From the NCBI RefSeq assembly GCF_037975245.1, contig NC_092574.1, forward strand, positions 21,537,713 through 21,601,712: a DNA stretch of 64,000 nucleotides. The letters are read 5' to 3'. This document shows positions 1 through 12,031 of the stretch, piece by piece. The DNA comes from Apostichopus japonicus. Lineage: Eukaryota > Echinodermata > Holothuroidea > Aspidochirotida > Stichopodidae. Position 1 is the stretch's first letter, and every line of letters starts with the position of its first letter. The position numbers were made by a program, and so were the translations under genes. The notes beneath the pieces were generated by a model. That model was not told where the DNA came from and did no database searches. It saw nothing but the letters and a program-made list of their open reading frames with translations.

Positions 1-849
1 TATGGAAGGGTCCTAAGTGGATCCAGAATTGATAAAAGAAGGGTGTGACTCTAGGGTAGTTGATACTGTCTCACATATATGTGCAGGGATGTGTGGGGGG
101 GGGTCATCCCTCATCCCTCAGGAAAATCAATAAAAGTTAAGTCGTCGAATGATACATTCTGAGGTGTATATTTACACTACAAATGACGTCAATAACATTA
201 GGTGTAAACAATGAGGTAGTGTATACAAGGTAGTGTATAAACACATGCTTCGCTATATACTATTTTTTTACTGAATTTTTGTGGGAGGTTACCAAGGAGG
301 AGGGTGTACACAACTACATTTCCATCACGGGATCCGAGCCTAAGGTCCTGTGAACAAAGGCGTGGTATAATTCTTCCCCAGTTGAATGTAAAAGAAAACC
401 AACCGGAATATTCACCCTACCCCCACCCCACCCCACTGACTGACGATGGAGGTGAGGAGGGGTGCGTACAGCCCGGCCACCGCAACAACAACTAAGTTTC
501 ATTTGATATATTCTTGTAACTGAATGTCACTACTTGAAATTATTCCTTTGAATTTTACGAGCTCTCACTCACTAAAATAGAGCATCAGTAATCATGTGTT
601 AGGTAAACTCTGGTACACGGTGGTATCATTGTATGTATACCTACCTATACAAACGGCAAATGTAAACCTTTCCATAGCCTGGGGGTAAAATATCCATGCA
701 TTCACCGAGTAAATAATGTCTAGCTTGTTTATACTATGTACCTCAGAAGTAACGGGGGTAATAGAGCTTTAGCTTGTCTGTAAGTGGATTAGTTTTCTCA
801 GGTCACTCTGTCTTAAAGACCCCTGTTATGCTCACAACATTGACGGAAG
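1..849. other. Non-coding flank without recognisable gene
   Basis: Two short overlapping open frames near 300-500 run on opposite strands with no start context, motif or splice signals that I can support. There is a short G run near 103-110. Nothing else was recognised. If the minus-strand gene at 31.7-33.2 kb continues to lower coordinates, this could be intron. Confidence 0.5.
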
Positions 850-1335
850 CTACTTCAATGGTCATACTCAATCATAAGCCCTGCGAGGGGAAGATTTTTG
901 TTACGTAATTTCGCGTCATCTTTTGACCCCAAATGACCTTTGACCTTATAGATAAGTACAACCATGGAGCTATAAACTCTGTTTATAGTTCCATGGTACA
1001 GTACAATATTTAAGTCCCATCGTCGGTTGCTCAATGAATCAAGTTTAATCAAAGACAAACAGTCACTCTGGGAGCAGTAAGCTTTTGACCCCTATGACCC
1101 TCAGATGACATTTGACCTACTCTTTGTTGATGGAATTATCGCCCCCCCCCCCCCAATGTATATGATACAGGTTCATCAAGCCATGAAGCAAAAACTGTTT
1201 TAGCTCCATGATCAAGCGCAGCAAATTCGGCAAAAGACATAAGAGTATAACCTTTCAACCATTGCTATCGGACGAACGGACGGACAGATCGACCGACGCA
1301 TTACGATGGCAATAGCTCTACTAGTTTATACAAAC
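850..1335. repeat. Dispersed repeat with TGACCTTTGACCT motif (copy A)
   Basis: The segment contains a TGACCTTTGACCT motif (934-946), a second degenerate half near 1085-1120, and a characteristic GGACGAACGGACGGACAG tract near 1270-1290. The same phrases recur near 10.8, 51.2 and 62.9 kb, so this is a dispersed repeat and not a gene. Class and boundaries cannot be fixed by eye. The motif is the reverse complement of AGGTCAAAGGTCA, a DR1 nuclear-receptor element. Confidence 0.55.
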
Positions 1336-1635
1336 GTTTCGCGAAGATCATTTGCACTTTTTTTCCATATTTATAGCCTATTTGAAATGTAATTTCCTCC
1401 TTGTTTAAATGAATGAGCTTCAAATTAAAAAAGCTTACGGCTACACTCAAAGTTACAATCAACTTTTTACAAAAAAACCAAATGTTTATAGCAATGACCA
1501 TTAAGACTTGGGTATAAACAGACGCTTTTAGGGAAAAAGACACTCTACTTGAATAATAGTTGACTACTATATTATATCGTCGATTAATATATATACTTCA
1601 TGTTGTGTGCAGTGGTACCATATGGTATATAACTA

Positions 1636-1638
<3 letters not shown>

Positions 1639-1684
<46 letters not shown>
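1639..1684. repeat. (AT)n microsatellite
   Basis: Essentially perfect alternating AT of about 46 bp, lying some 90 bp upstream of the first SINE copy. It produces a spurious frame with Tyr-Ile repeats. Confidence 0.95.
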
Positions 1685-1687
<3 letters not shown>

Positions 1688-1773
1688 TTTGCCTTTGTTG
1701 CTTACCTCCATTTCATTTAACAGTCTGTTCAAAGTATGTCTTATGAGATCCGGCTTTAGGAATAACAAATGAC

Positions 1774-2045
1774 TTCGAGTTGGTTAGCATCATGTTTGAT
1801 CTCTAGAGTAAGGCAAATATGTCACCAAAACAGGACTAGTATTGTTCGATACAGGTGACAAACGCCTACTGTGGAATTACGACCTTCCTTACCGGTTTCG
1901 AACCTCTGGACATACAATCAGTGTCCATAGTCTATAGTGGTTAGGGTGTCCGCATATTAAGCGGGAAGCCCGGGTTCGAATCCCGGTGGAGGCTGGAAGT
2001 TTTTTCACTGTTCTGGATTTTCCAACTCACTACAATTTTAATTAT
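1774..2045 (+). mobile_element. tRNA-derived SINE, copy 1
   Basis: This copy matches two others in the window (31343-31620 and 58275-58500) over nearly its whole length. The 3' half (1921-1992) is tRNA-like: an A-box region TAGTGGTTAGGG, an anticodon-arm-like GCATATTAAGCGGGAAG, and a near-perfect B box GGTTCGAATCCCGG. A unique-looking tail follows (GGAAGTTTTTTCACTG, then TTTTCCAACTCACTAC), then an AT-rich end. The 5' half starts CGAGTTGGTTAGCATC and contains TTGTTCGATACAGG, which resembles a second A/B box pair. It is a retrotransposed pol III element and not a functional tRNA. Confidence 0.85.
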
Positions 2046-5000
2046 ATAAACATAAATATATATTTATATATAGCCTATATATAAGATCTTTTTCGCGTAC
2101 CATTCTGCAGCTTAGAGACAAGATGAATAATTGGGAAAGTCGCGCTAATCGAATAGCGGCTAAAAGTTGCAGTGAGGTACTGTATAGGCTTAGGACTTAC
2201 GCACGCCTAGCTACTGTATACATAATAACCTAACACGGATGTTTATTGTATTTATACGATCATCCAAGTGTCAGAAATGTAGATATATATATATATATAA
2301 GTGAAGTATCCTAACAACACTTCTGTAAGACAGTTAAGACTTCCTCGCTTTATGGCCTACTATAGCTTACCATATAGCCATTTTCAGTAAGATGTTATGA
2401 CTAGCGAGTGACTGACAAGTGACGTCACACCTCATTCGCCCACCATATACGAAGAGAAATATGTACCCTTCGATCCCCCACTTAGAACTAGGTCTATGCC
2501 CGTGTGAAGGACATGGCAACTCAGACATTTCGCCTGAGAACAGCATGATACCCCACAAGATTCTAATTTCCTTGAAAATGATGTAGGTTCCAGAAGTTAA
2601 CCCATCAAACGCTTGCAAAGCCCATGCATGAAACCTCTTCAGTTGGATTTACATTATTTAGTGGAGCAGAGGCTGTTTATGTTGGGAGAACAACGGGGAA
2701 CTGGAATTTCCATTAAGAAGAACTTACGATATCAACACTATTGACAGGACGGAGATGGTTGAGTGGGAAGTAAACACACTCGATACTTTTCAAGTAGGGT
2801 CTGCTGGATTTGAGTACTCTCAGTTCTGTAAATGACGTCCTGAATTATCAACGTATAGCTGGTTTCTATTGACAGATAACAAGAAAGCAACCTACTGCAG
2901 AAGGTGGACGGACTTTAAATAGCTGCTTGTGAATGTTGGATAAAGCGGTCAATCGCTTAACAGTCTGCATGTATACGCAATCCAGGGAAAGGGAAGCTGT
3001 GGCCCGGGAATGACGTCATGACGTATTCGTTCGTACAACAGCCTTAAACTAAGTAGTTCCGCGAGAAACTACAAACATTGACAATTTTCACTAAGCTATG
3101 TTTTTCCCTGCACTCGTATATAGATAAACATTATAACCTAATATATACAATGGGGGGACAATAAACTGGAAGAACTGAAATAGGCAGAACGTCGGAATCT
3201 GGAGGGGCGAGTGAGGGTTGGGGTTGGGTTTGGAGGAGTCGCAGGTAGTTGCTGATTCAGCACACCAATACTTTGAAAGGGTCACATGAATTCATGGAAA
3301 GGACCTATAATAAGACAGCGTGCAAGAGGCACTTTCGCAAAGCTAATTTTCTATATAACGTCGCACATGAAAATGTATAAGATCCTGCATACCATTTACA
3401 CAGTTATTGGCAATTTAAGCGTTCATTTTCTAATTACAACTGAGGTTTCAACTGTCGAAAATTCAATAAAGTTTAGCAATTCAAACTGAACATGAAGTAT
3501 TTTATCAGATTTTGATGGATTGCATATAATGGTAGGTCTACTAAAAACAGGCAGGAATATATTATAACTTTCCGAGTTCACTTCTTCTGCAGTTGTTATA
3601 GTTGCTTCCTTCGTTTGTAAGAGTCAAAACTGTCTTGTTGACAAATCTCTTTTACTGCTTATATTGCTAATCTTTCTCTCCAAAAAACACCATTTGCAGC
3701 ATATCCTAAGGCCAGGATGTAACCAAATATTGTAGTAAAAAGAGCAGAAATTGCACGCGTGCCAAATACACTTTTTAAAAAAAATTTGTTTCAGATGAAC
3801 TATTGGTAGAAAATTGCAATTTGGTAAAGCAGGCAAAGCATTTGAACAATTTGTTGTCGTATTTTTTTATGACCAGGACAAACGACGACACGGACAGCTA
3901 AATGATGAATGTCAACACCAACTGTTAGGGATAGTAATAACGACCGTAAAATTGACCCGGCGATGACGGCCGTTACTAAGGAGAGTAAACAAAGCGCACG
4001 CACAACACTAACAGATTCGATACACATCAATGATATTCTCAGGCTATTAGTTAGCTTATCAGTAAGACTGGACGAAAGCGCTGACCGGTAATGAAGACAA
4101 GTTATTGAAAGATGCGAGAACTGTACGGTGACCATTCACTCTATACGTTATAATGTTAAACGTTAGCTGTATAGTCGCTGCGAGTTTGATGATGGAACTG
4201 GTTAGTGACATATCATGATGTGCAATTCTGTTAACATACAATGTAACTTAATTAATGACATCGCTGCTCTTGTAAATATTCAACCATATATACCGTACTT
4301 CACATTATGTTCTTTCTCTTTCTGGGGCACCTCATAACGGTTAATTAAGGTTGCAGTCGGTCTGATCCAAACCATGGTTTATGCAGATTATGCAGATAGT
4401 ATGTTAGCCTGTCTGACCCCCTGTTCCCTCCTCCCTATCCATTTCACCCTCCCCATTCAATTGTCCGCTAATCCTGCACTAATTTTTCCCTTCTCCGTAA
4501 TCTCAGGGCAACAACACACCGTGTGCACCACCAATTGGGATGGTATGGATAAGTGATTAATAACCTATAGCTGACACGTCCCTCTAAGATATAGGTCCAT
4601 ATAGTATCGCTTTACAGTATAACACCCTGTTCACTTAGGTCAATACATTTTAGCACTGTTAAAAAGCTATTTGCACAGAAACCTATACAGGTAATCATTG
4701 TTTGCACTATTCCTTAAGTAATAACGAAGGATTGGTCGGACCAAACCATCCTCGCACAAAAGTCCGTCCATTTACATAACATTTCCGGGGCGACTTCAAC
4801 CGGCCTCACCCTCCATGCAGCCTCACCCCAACCCCCGTATCTCCCCGGTCCCGTGGGTTATCTCATTCACACATCACGTGGGTTCTTGTTATCGGCCGGG
4901 ACTAGCGTCATTGGTCTAATGACAAGATCATTTTACCCACCAATACGACCATCACGTAATGTTCTCCCCCTCATGGCAGTAACCGCCGGGACTACTACTT

Positions 5001-8000
5001 ATAACTTCGATGTCTCATTCCAAACATTACCAATGTAAGTAGCACTGATGAAAGTTAATTTACGGGTTGGCTTATTTTTCGAAGCTATAAGAAGAATACC
5101 CCAAACACAAATGAAGTTGTGACGGAATGTCGTCTGTTTTTTAACACGAGTAATATTGACAAGAATTTAAGGGACGCGCTTTTCGACAACTGCTCTTTAA
5201 CGCTCACTGCCACGTGCCAAGCTCAATTATCAACGACGTGCGTTAATAAGTCAAATGGAAAATACTGATTGCAGAGGCTCGCCGATTTTGGTATGTTATA
5301 GTAAGAGAGTTAACGGTATGCCATATAAGATGATGTATCTGAAAGCATATACAACATTGTCAAGTGACTGCGCTTAACCGCCATGCAGCTATAGTTCTTC
5401 ATTTTGACAACAAAAATAAACAAAGCTCAAACGGACGTAGAAATCAACCATAATTTCCTGCTAGATGTGCAAGTTGTGTTAGGGTTAAAAATAGGATAAA
5501 TGAACCATACAGTAATGATAAATAAATTCAGCAACATTCCAAACTATCCTGAAGAACGCAAACCTAAAACAAAACATATTTGCCGGCGGTTCCACGTATT
5601 GCACGTTAAGAGAACAAGACAGACAGTGCTTTGATGGCATGTGCAACAGCAGCGGCTATAGTGTGTTTTACGGTTTTTTATTTTTTATTTTGTTTTCGTG
5701 CAGGGATAATTTTCTAACCACATATAAAGCATTATTTATGTGTAACCTCCCTGCATGGGTTATCAGTCACATTGCATCTAAGGTAAACTGCATTCTGTGC
5801 ATAAACAAATTCGAAAAGAACTGCTTGAATGTTCTTCATAAAGGAACGATTCAAAATAGAGTTGGTTGGGTATATATACACTGTAACTCCACACAGCTAT
5901 GAATTTGCCGAGAGGGAGGGATAGAGAGAGAGAGATGAATAATACTTCAGTACAATGTGTGGTATGCAACTGTTTATGTTTGCAGAAATGCTAATAATGA
6001 TTTAACTTCATAATGGGCCTCCGTAACTTCGAAATTGGTAAAACAGAAATAAGATTAATGAGGTATTCACCAATTTCACCGTAGCTTTTACAGTGAGAAG
6101 GGATACCAGTGTATGTTTGAGGGAGGGGAGAGAAAAGGGGAATGGAGATATTTGGGGAAGGAGGAGCGGAAAGAGAAGGGGGGGGGAGGAGGATGTACAT
6201 GGATACAATAACGTTCTTACCAACAATTGTAACGCTCTTGTTTATGTTAAGAAGAATGTGCCACTTGGCTCATGCATGGAGAGTGAATGTTGCACTAACG
6301 AAGTATCGTAAATGTGATTTTGAGTCACAGGTAAAGTGACATGCGCAATGAGTTTAAAGTGTACGCATGCGTGTTCAAGTAAATTTTAATTTCACCGAGA
6401 TTTTTGTCTCCCATATACCTGTACATGTGGTACATTTTCTTGCCACTAATGTTTTATCACAATGATCTCTGAAAATGTCCCAAAATTCGGGTAATTTATT
6501 CAAGAGTGAAAAGTAAATCCGTGAGAATTTTCGGTTAATCAAAGGCCACATCTCTTGGTTCTTTCTCAAGAAGGATTTAAACATTAAATTACAGCACCTG
6601 CACTCATAGAGTCCTCTCTTTTGAATTGAGAAAAGAAGAAGAAGAAGAAGTAATTTTCAGACAAACAAAAATACAAAGAGAGTCTTAAAGACCAGCTATG
6701 TGATTTAAAAGTATATAGAATAAATCCGTTGAGCATATAACTGTGAGCCGTTCGATAAAAAGGGACCACTTGAGATGCGACCTTACAGAATCAGTGGCTT
6801 ATGAGAGCAATTCATACACAGGTAAAAGATTTCACAGCCTGCAAATATAGGCCGATTTATTGGAACGTGGTTTCCCTTCTCCTTTTCTTCTTTCTAGTTT
6901 ACGACAATTATTTAATGGATGTGTATTATGGCATCCCATAGAACATATCCATAAAGACCCAGTAGCCAAAAGTCTGCACAGGTATGACAATGTTTGGAGG
7001 GTTGAAGCGATTCCAAAATGTCAACCGATAACTTGCTGATGTTGACATGTTAACTTGTCATTTCATATATCTCTCATAACACCACCATACTGTGATGCAT
7101 CTTTTGGCGTTCTATAAGCGCACACTATTGCCCCCACCGAAAGGGAAATTCTTGGTTAATATTTTTCAACTGTTTTACCTTTCAATTATGTACGTGCCAT
7201 TTTATAGCAACGACATATAGACCTTTACCATAAATGTTTACCACGTGTCAGCAACGTGTCAGTTAGTACCGTATATCATTCGCATGGACTTGATGGTGGA
7301 TATATCGTTTAGAGCATAGACATTATCTGGTCTTCCAATGTTTGGCGTTCCATACTCTTTAAAAATTTTAATCACTCAGTGGAGCAGATATGCTTTAAAT
7401 TGCATCTTTATTACCCTTTAAACATGCCAGATTATGCAGGAATATTTAGCTATGATTAAAACCATCCCTTTGTTTTTACGAGAATTGTTACTTCCCGTGA
7501 TTGTCATTATACTGTTTGATATCACTCTTGCAAATGTCTGAGAAATAAATTGGAGGGAGTTGGTAGTCTCTCTGATTGTAATCCTGCATGGAAGACCTTT
7601 TATGGGGATTTAGTAGTACTTCATAAATTGATGGACAATACTGCTAACCTTTATATCTATAGACCGCCCCCCCCCCCACCCACTGGTAGCAGTTGCAGAC
7701 TGCTGATTAGATGAATCTATTCGGAACGCTTGTACTGTATGCCTATATTAATTAAGAAATACCAAGCAGTTATATGTCCTGACATAAAGCGGCTAACCGA
7801 CTATAATTGCCACCCCATGGGATTGCGTCAAAAAGACACCAAAGACTCCTGTTAAATCATGACATGTGAAAGACGTACGTGGTGTACGCGATTTAAGTCG
7901 AATAAAGTAGATCTTCATAAAGGTCAATGTGATGTAATGCCTTTTTGACCAGCGGCGTCAGGAGGTTCAGGAAGTTGGCAGAAAATAGAGAAAATATCTT

Positions 8001-10754
8001 GAAGATGGAAGGTGAAATGGGAGCGTATTATATTATGGTTATACTACCCCCTCGATCACTTTGAGTGATAAAAATGTTCAATAACACATATTTAAATCCA
8101 GCGTGGACATAACAGTATAAACATAAACATGCTGTTTAGATAGTAAACATTTAAGGGTGGGTTAATGAGTTAGATACAATATTGAAAGGGTCTGCGTTTA
8201 CCATACTCCACATTCCATTATGTGGGTTGAGGTGTCGATTGATCATCATAAATATAATTTCGTTGCATAAAGACGATGAGCATTAAATATCAAGTACGGT
8301 ATCTTCTGACATTCGGTTGATAAAGAATTGGTATTAAAACCATATTACATTCTATACACACACAATTAACACAGATAGAACAGACTAAAACGTACAGATT
8401 TTTCACGAAAATCACATAAATTGCTGTGTATTTTCTATTTTCAGCATGGGCATCGCAGATATACGGCCAGAAAAAAAACCTTTGTATTAACCCCTCCCCC
8501 TCCCCCACACCAATTACTTAGTTCAGCCTTCCCAACCCCAGTTTCTTTAAGTGCGCATGCTCCGTCTGCTTCTTCACAACCCTTCTGCCCGCCCGCCCCT
8601 TTAGATGAACTTTCAATTAGGCTAACTCATCATTTATAGTGAGTGCTATTATCGTTAGCACAAGGCACGTCCTGATCTATTTTGTGAGTGTGTGTATAAA
8701 GGAATCCTTTGTAGGTATTAAATTTTGTCACAATACAACATATACCTTGAATTGATTTTTTTTTTAGTTTGTATACAAAGACGTCGTTAGTCGGTTATCG
8801 CTTTATCAGACATAATCATCGTATTCAAAGACACTCAATGACCTAAAGAAAAAAAGAAAAAAATCCCAGCCACTTAAAAAAAAAAATCGGTCAGTCTAAT
8901 TACCACCGGGCCATCTTTTATCGATGATCACCCCTGTAATTGAGATTTGAATTCATTCATTAAATAGTGAAAGGCAGTTCCTTGACAAGATATGGTAGGG
9001 TTATAACAAAAGAGCATTACTGGAGTGGTTACTATGCAATGCAGATATACGGTACTAGAATGACCTATTGGCTAACGATTATGAGAAGTATATATTCCCT
9101 TCCAAGGAACTCGTGATACACATCTGATGTAACATCGCCATGATCACACGGTCTGTCTTGGGAGGGGACTTGGGTTGAGGGAAGGTCGGTAAAATCGTTT
9201 GGTTTTTGTGCCCATGTTCTCTATTTTGGGTGACTTTTCTTTAAAAAAAGGGGTACTATATACTATAAGCCAAAATGGCCTATAGCGTTTGAGTTATATC
9301 TTGTGTTAACAAAGCAAAGGCGTCACATATTTACGTAAACTAACATGTCATACAAACACACGCACTCAGCACATATCCACTTTAAAGCCAACGTTTTAAG
9401 CATTTTATCAGAATAATTTTACAAAATCTGGTAAAAATGTTAGGCTATTCATTTCAATAAGTAAATCAACAACAGAAATCTGACAGGTAAATTAAAAAAT
9501 AATTGCAAAGCGCGAAACATGATGCATGTGATACCTGCTTTTTAATTAAAATAGCTTTTAATTGGTTCAAATTAAGACACTCTCTCCGAATGAAATATTC
9601 GATGATATCATTCTATTCTCAACATTTCAACAGTAGTTGGTAAAGTTTGAATAATAAATCAATTTCGTATTTCATGTAACATCTGAAGTTTATCTCAAGT
9701 AACAACTTCGCTCCACCCCTCCTTCCCTCTCCTCACCCCAGGCGATCCTCCCTGCTCGAGGATACGTCACTATAATTGGTCTCAAAAGGTAAAGTTTTGT
9801 GATACCTGGCACCTATATGCAGACCAAAAAAAATCCTCTACATCTTGAAACCTGCAGTCACTAACATTTTTTTGTCTCACACTTTTGATGGACTTTGCAA
9901 AAGAATTGTTTGGTCGACGACCTTAAAAGTGTTAGAATAATTTCTGACGTCATGAGATGGTTTAAGTCGGTCTTGTAGCTCGCCTTACACGCGAGGCCAT
10001 GATCTAAATGGAAGGAAATTTTAACAGCTGTGGTTGGTCAAGACGTCGTTTAAATAGGATTATCAACATCGTTTTCTAAGTGTTAATTTAATATGGTGGC
10101 GACGTATACATCGGTCACTGAACTCGGGCTATAAACACGCAATTTATTAAAGAACTCAATTGCTACCCATCAAATGACACTGCTGCAAATGTAGTAAAGG
10201 GATAAAAAAAAAAGAAATTTTCAAAATAAAGTTTGCGGAAACAGCTTAAAACTGAAAGGATGCTAAGAATAAATAAAACATACAACGAGGACGATCTTCT
10301 TTGTTGTTTTATACCATGCCCGTTGGCGAAAAATATATTATTCAGAATATAAATACTCGTATGCATATTATCCAGAGGATTAATACTGACGTATGAAATC
10401 AACTTAACGAGAGATTTTATTGATAAAAAGATCCCTAAAATCGATAAAGACAAAGTCATTTTAGAATAAGAACGAGAACAATTCCCAATACGTCTTAATT
10501 TGAGGCCTCGATTTATAGCAACAATTTTCCGGGGAATATTTTTGTTTTGTTTATGTTTTTAGCTCAATCTAGTAAGCTACATTGGTCTTTCTCTGTATTT
10601 TCGATGCATGGTATTTAAGGTACTTCCCTCCATCATAATTTGGAATGTCGCTAATGATCTATATTTTTTGTTTATCTACCCTCATTAATTAAGTAATAAG
10701 TAAGAAAATTAATGTATTAATTAACTGTATAAATTCTATATTTAATAAAAAAAA
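2046..10754. other. Long non-coding stretch, probable intron or intergenic DNA
   Basis: No supportable exon was found on either strand. The longest open frame is 111 codons at 3800-4135 (minus), with no recognisable motif. Visible items are a CRE-like TGACGTCA at 3011-3018, a GA-rich patch near 5910-5936, a G/A-rich tract at 6115-6195, a (GAA)n run near 6634-6650, a C run near 7665-7680, and a short sequence at 7527-7560 resembling the arms of the inverted repeat at 24.8-25.5 kb. Nothing else was seen. Confidence 0.5.
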
Positions 10755-11260
10755 ACAATGACCTTTGACCTCTAAGAAAAACAACAGGGCTTTTAATAAG
10801 TTGGATCCAAACGTCTAGTATCAAGTTCATTCAAAGTTAAACCACCAGTTCTGTAGGAAATACAGAGTTAACAGGCCAAGGCGTCAAGCCAATACGCACA
10901 CATACACACGTGACCTTTGACCTCTAACAAAGACAATAGTGCACTTAATAAGTTGGACCCAGACGTCGTGCATCAAGTTTATGTAAACTTTACTTTTCAA
11001 GTTTTGTCGTTTAACAAAGTTTTAAGACTCTGACCTCAAATGACCTTTGTCCGCCGCATAAAACCAGGATTCTTCTAACCACTTCGATGGATCCACATAC
11101 CAATTAACGAAGTTAAACCCGCGCCACCACAATTGTTTAGTTAAAGAGTTAAAGAGTTCACAGGCCAAGGCGTCAAGCCACACGCACACATATATATACA
11201 CATGGTCTTCCTAAACACATACATACCACACACACCCAAACACACGCACATATGCAAGCA
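10755..11260. repeat. Dispersed repeat with TGACCTTTGACCT motifs (copy B)
   Basis: The segment holds two exact TGACCTTTGACCTCT motifs (from 10759 and from 10911), each followed after about 25-30 bp by a near-identical phrase, TTAATAAGTTGGA(T/C)CCA. The phrase ACAGGCCAAGGCGTCAAGCC also occurs twice (10871-10890 and near 11160). It is therefore a local tandem or nested duplication of one dispersed family, ending in a CA-rich simple repeat at 11215-11250. Confidence 0.6.
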
Positions 11261-11525
11261 ATCACTTCATGAAGGATTCAGTAAGGTTCAATAAACCATT
11301 TCTTTCGTTATATTGTTTTCATCCTCATCTTGTTTACTGAGAACTCTTTTTTTTTCCAGAATTATATCTTACTAGGGATCTAAATAGACTCCGGGAACTG
11401 AGCTATATTAAACACAACATCCATTCCCAGATCGAGAATAAAGTCCTTTGATGTACTATTTTTCAGTAGAAAGTTTGCAAAATTGCTATGAATCCTATAT
11501 GAAGCGATTCTACTGGCATTCGTGT

Positions 11526-12031
11526 ATGGCAAGCCATGTGGGACAAACACTGCATAATATATCCGCGTATTAATTGGAATTTATACGCGTATTAATTGGA
11601 ATATATACGCGTATAAATTATTAGCCAATCATATGGCTTAAATATACCCGCGTATTAATTCGAATATATACATGGTATTTATTCGAATATATACGCGTAT
11701 TAATTCGAATATATACACGTATTAATTTCGATTATATATACATATTAATTCGAATATATACACGTATTAATTCGAATATATACACGTATTAAATAAAATA
11801 CATATGGGGATTAAATCCAATATATGCACGGATTAATTAGAATATACACATTTCCGCTCTTGCTGTGTACATATACCAACGATAAATGTTTGGCGGGCTC
11901 GCGAGATCGCTTCAAAAAGCGAAACTTTACACATGTAGGCTACAACACATGTATATTCGAATTAATACGCGTATATATTCGAATTAATACGCGGATATAT
12001 TATGCAGTGTTTGTCCCACATGGCTTGCCAT
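11526..12031. mobile_element. Fold-back MITE with 50-bp perfect TIRs and 8-bp target duplication
   Basis: The left end begins ATGGCAAGCCATGTGGGAC and the right end is its exact reverse complement. The first 50 bp at each side match perfectly, and similarity continues for at least 14 more bases with two mismatches. The flanks carry the same 8-bp direct repeat ATTCGTGT (11518-11525 and 12032-12039), read as a target-site duplication. The inside of the left arm is an array of a ~22-bp AT-rich unit (TATTAATTCGAATATATACACG and variants) from about 11560 to 11830; the right arm carries two or three inverted copies. There is no coding potential, so it is non-autonomous. An 8-bp duplication fits hAT, P or Merlin superfamilies, but the termini do not settle which. 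Confidence 0.9.

Noticed and set aside
1921-1992. A tRNA gene
   Set aside because: A and B boxes are good, but the acceptor and anticodon stems pair poorly and the sequence is embedded in a repeated 270-bp unit; it is a SINE.
3800-4135. A 111-codon minus-strand open frame with hydrophobic stretches, considered as a membrane-protein exon
   Set aside because: The opposite strand is also open over much of the same interval, no family motif is recognisable, and no splice signals frame it.
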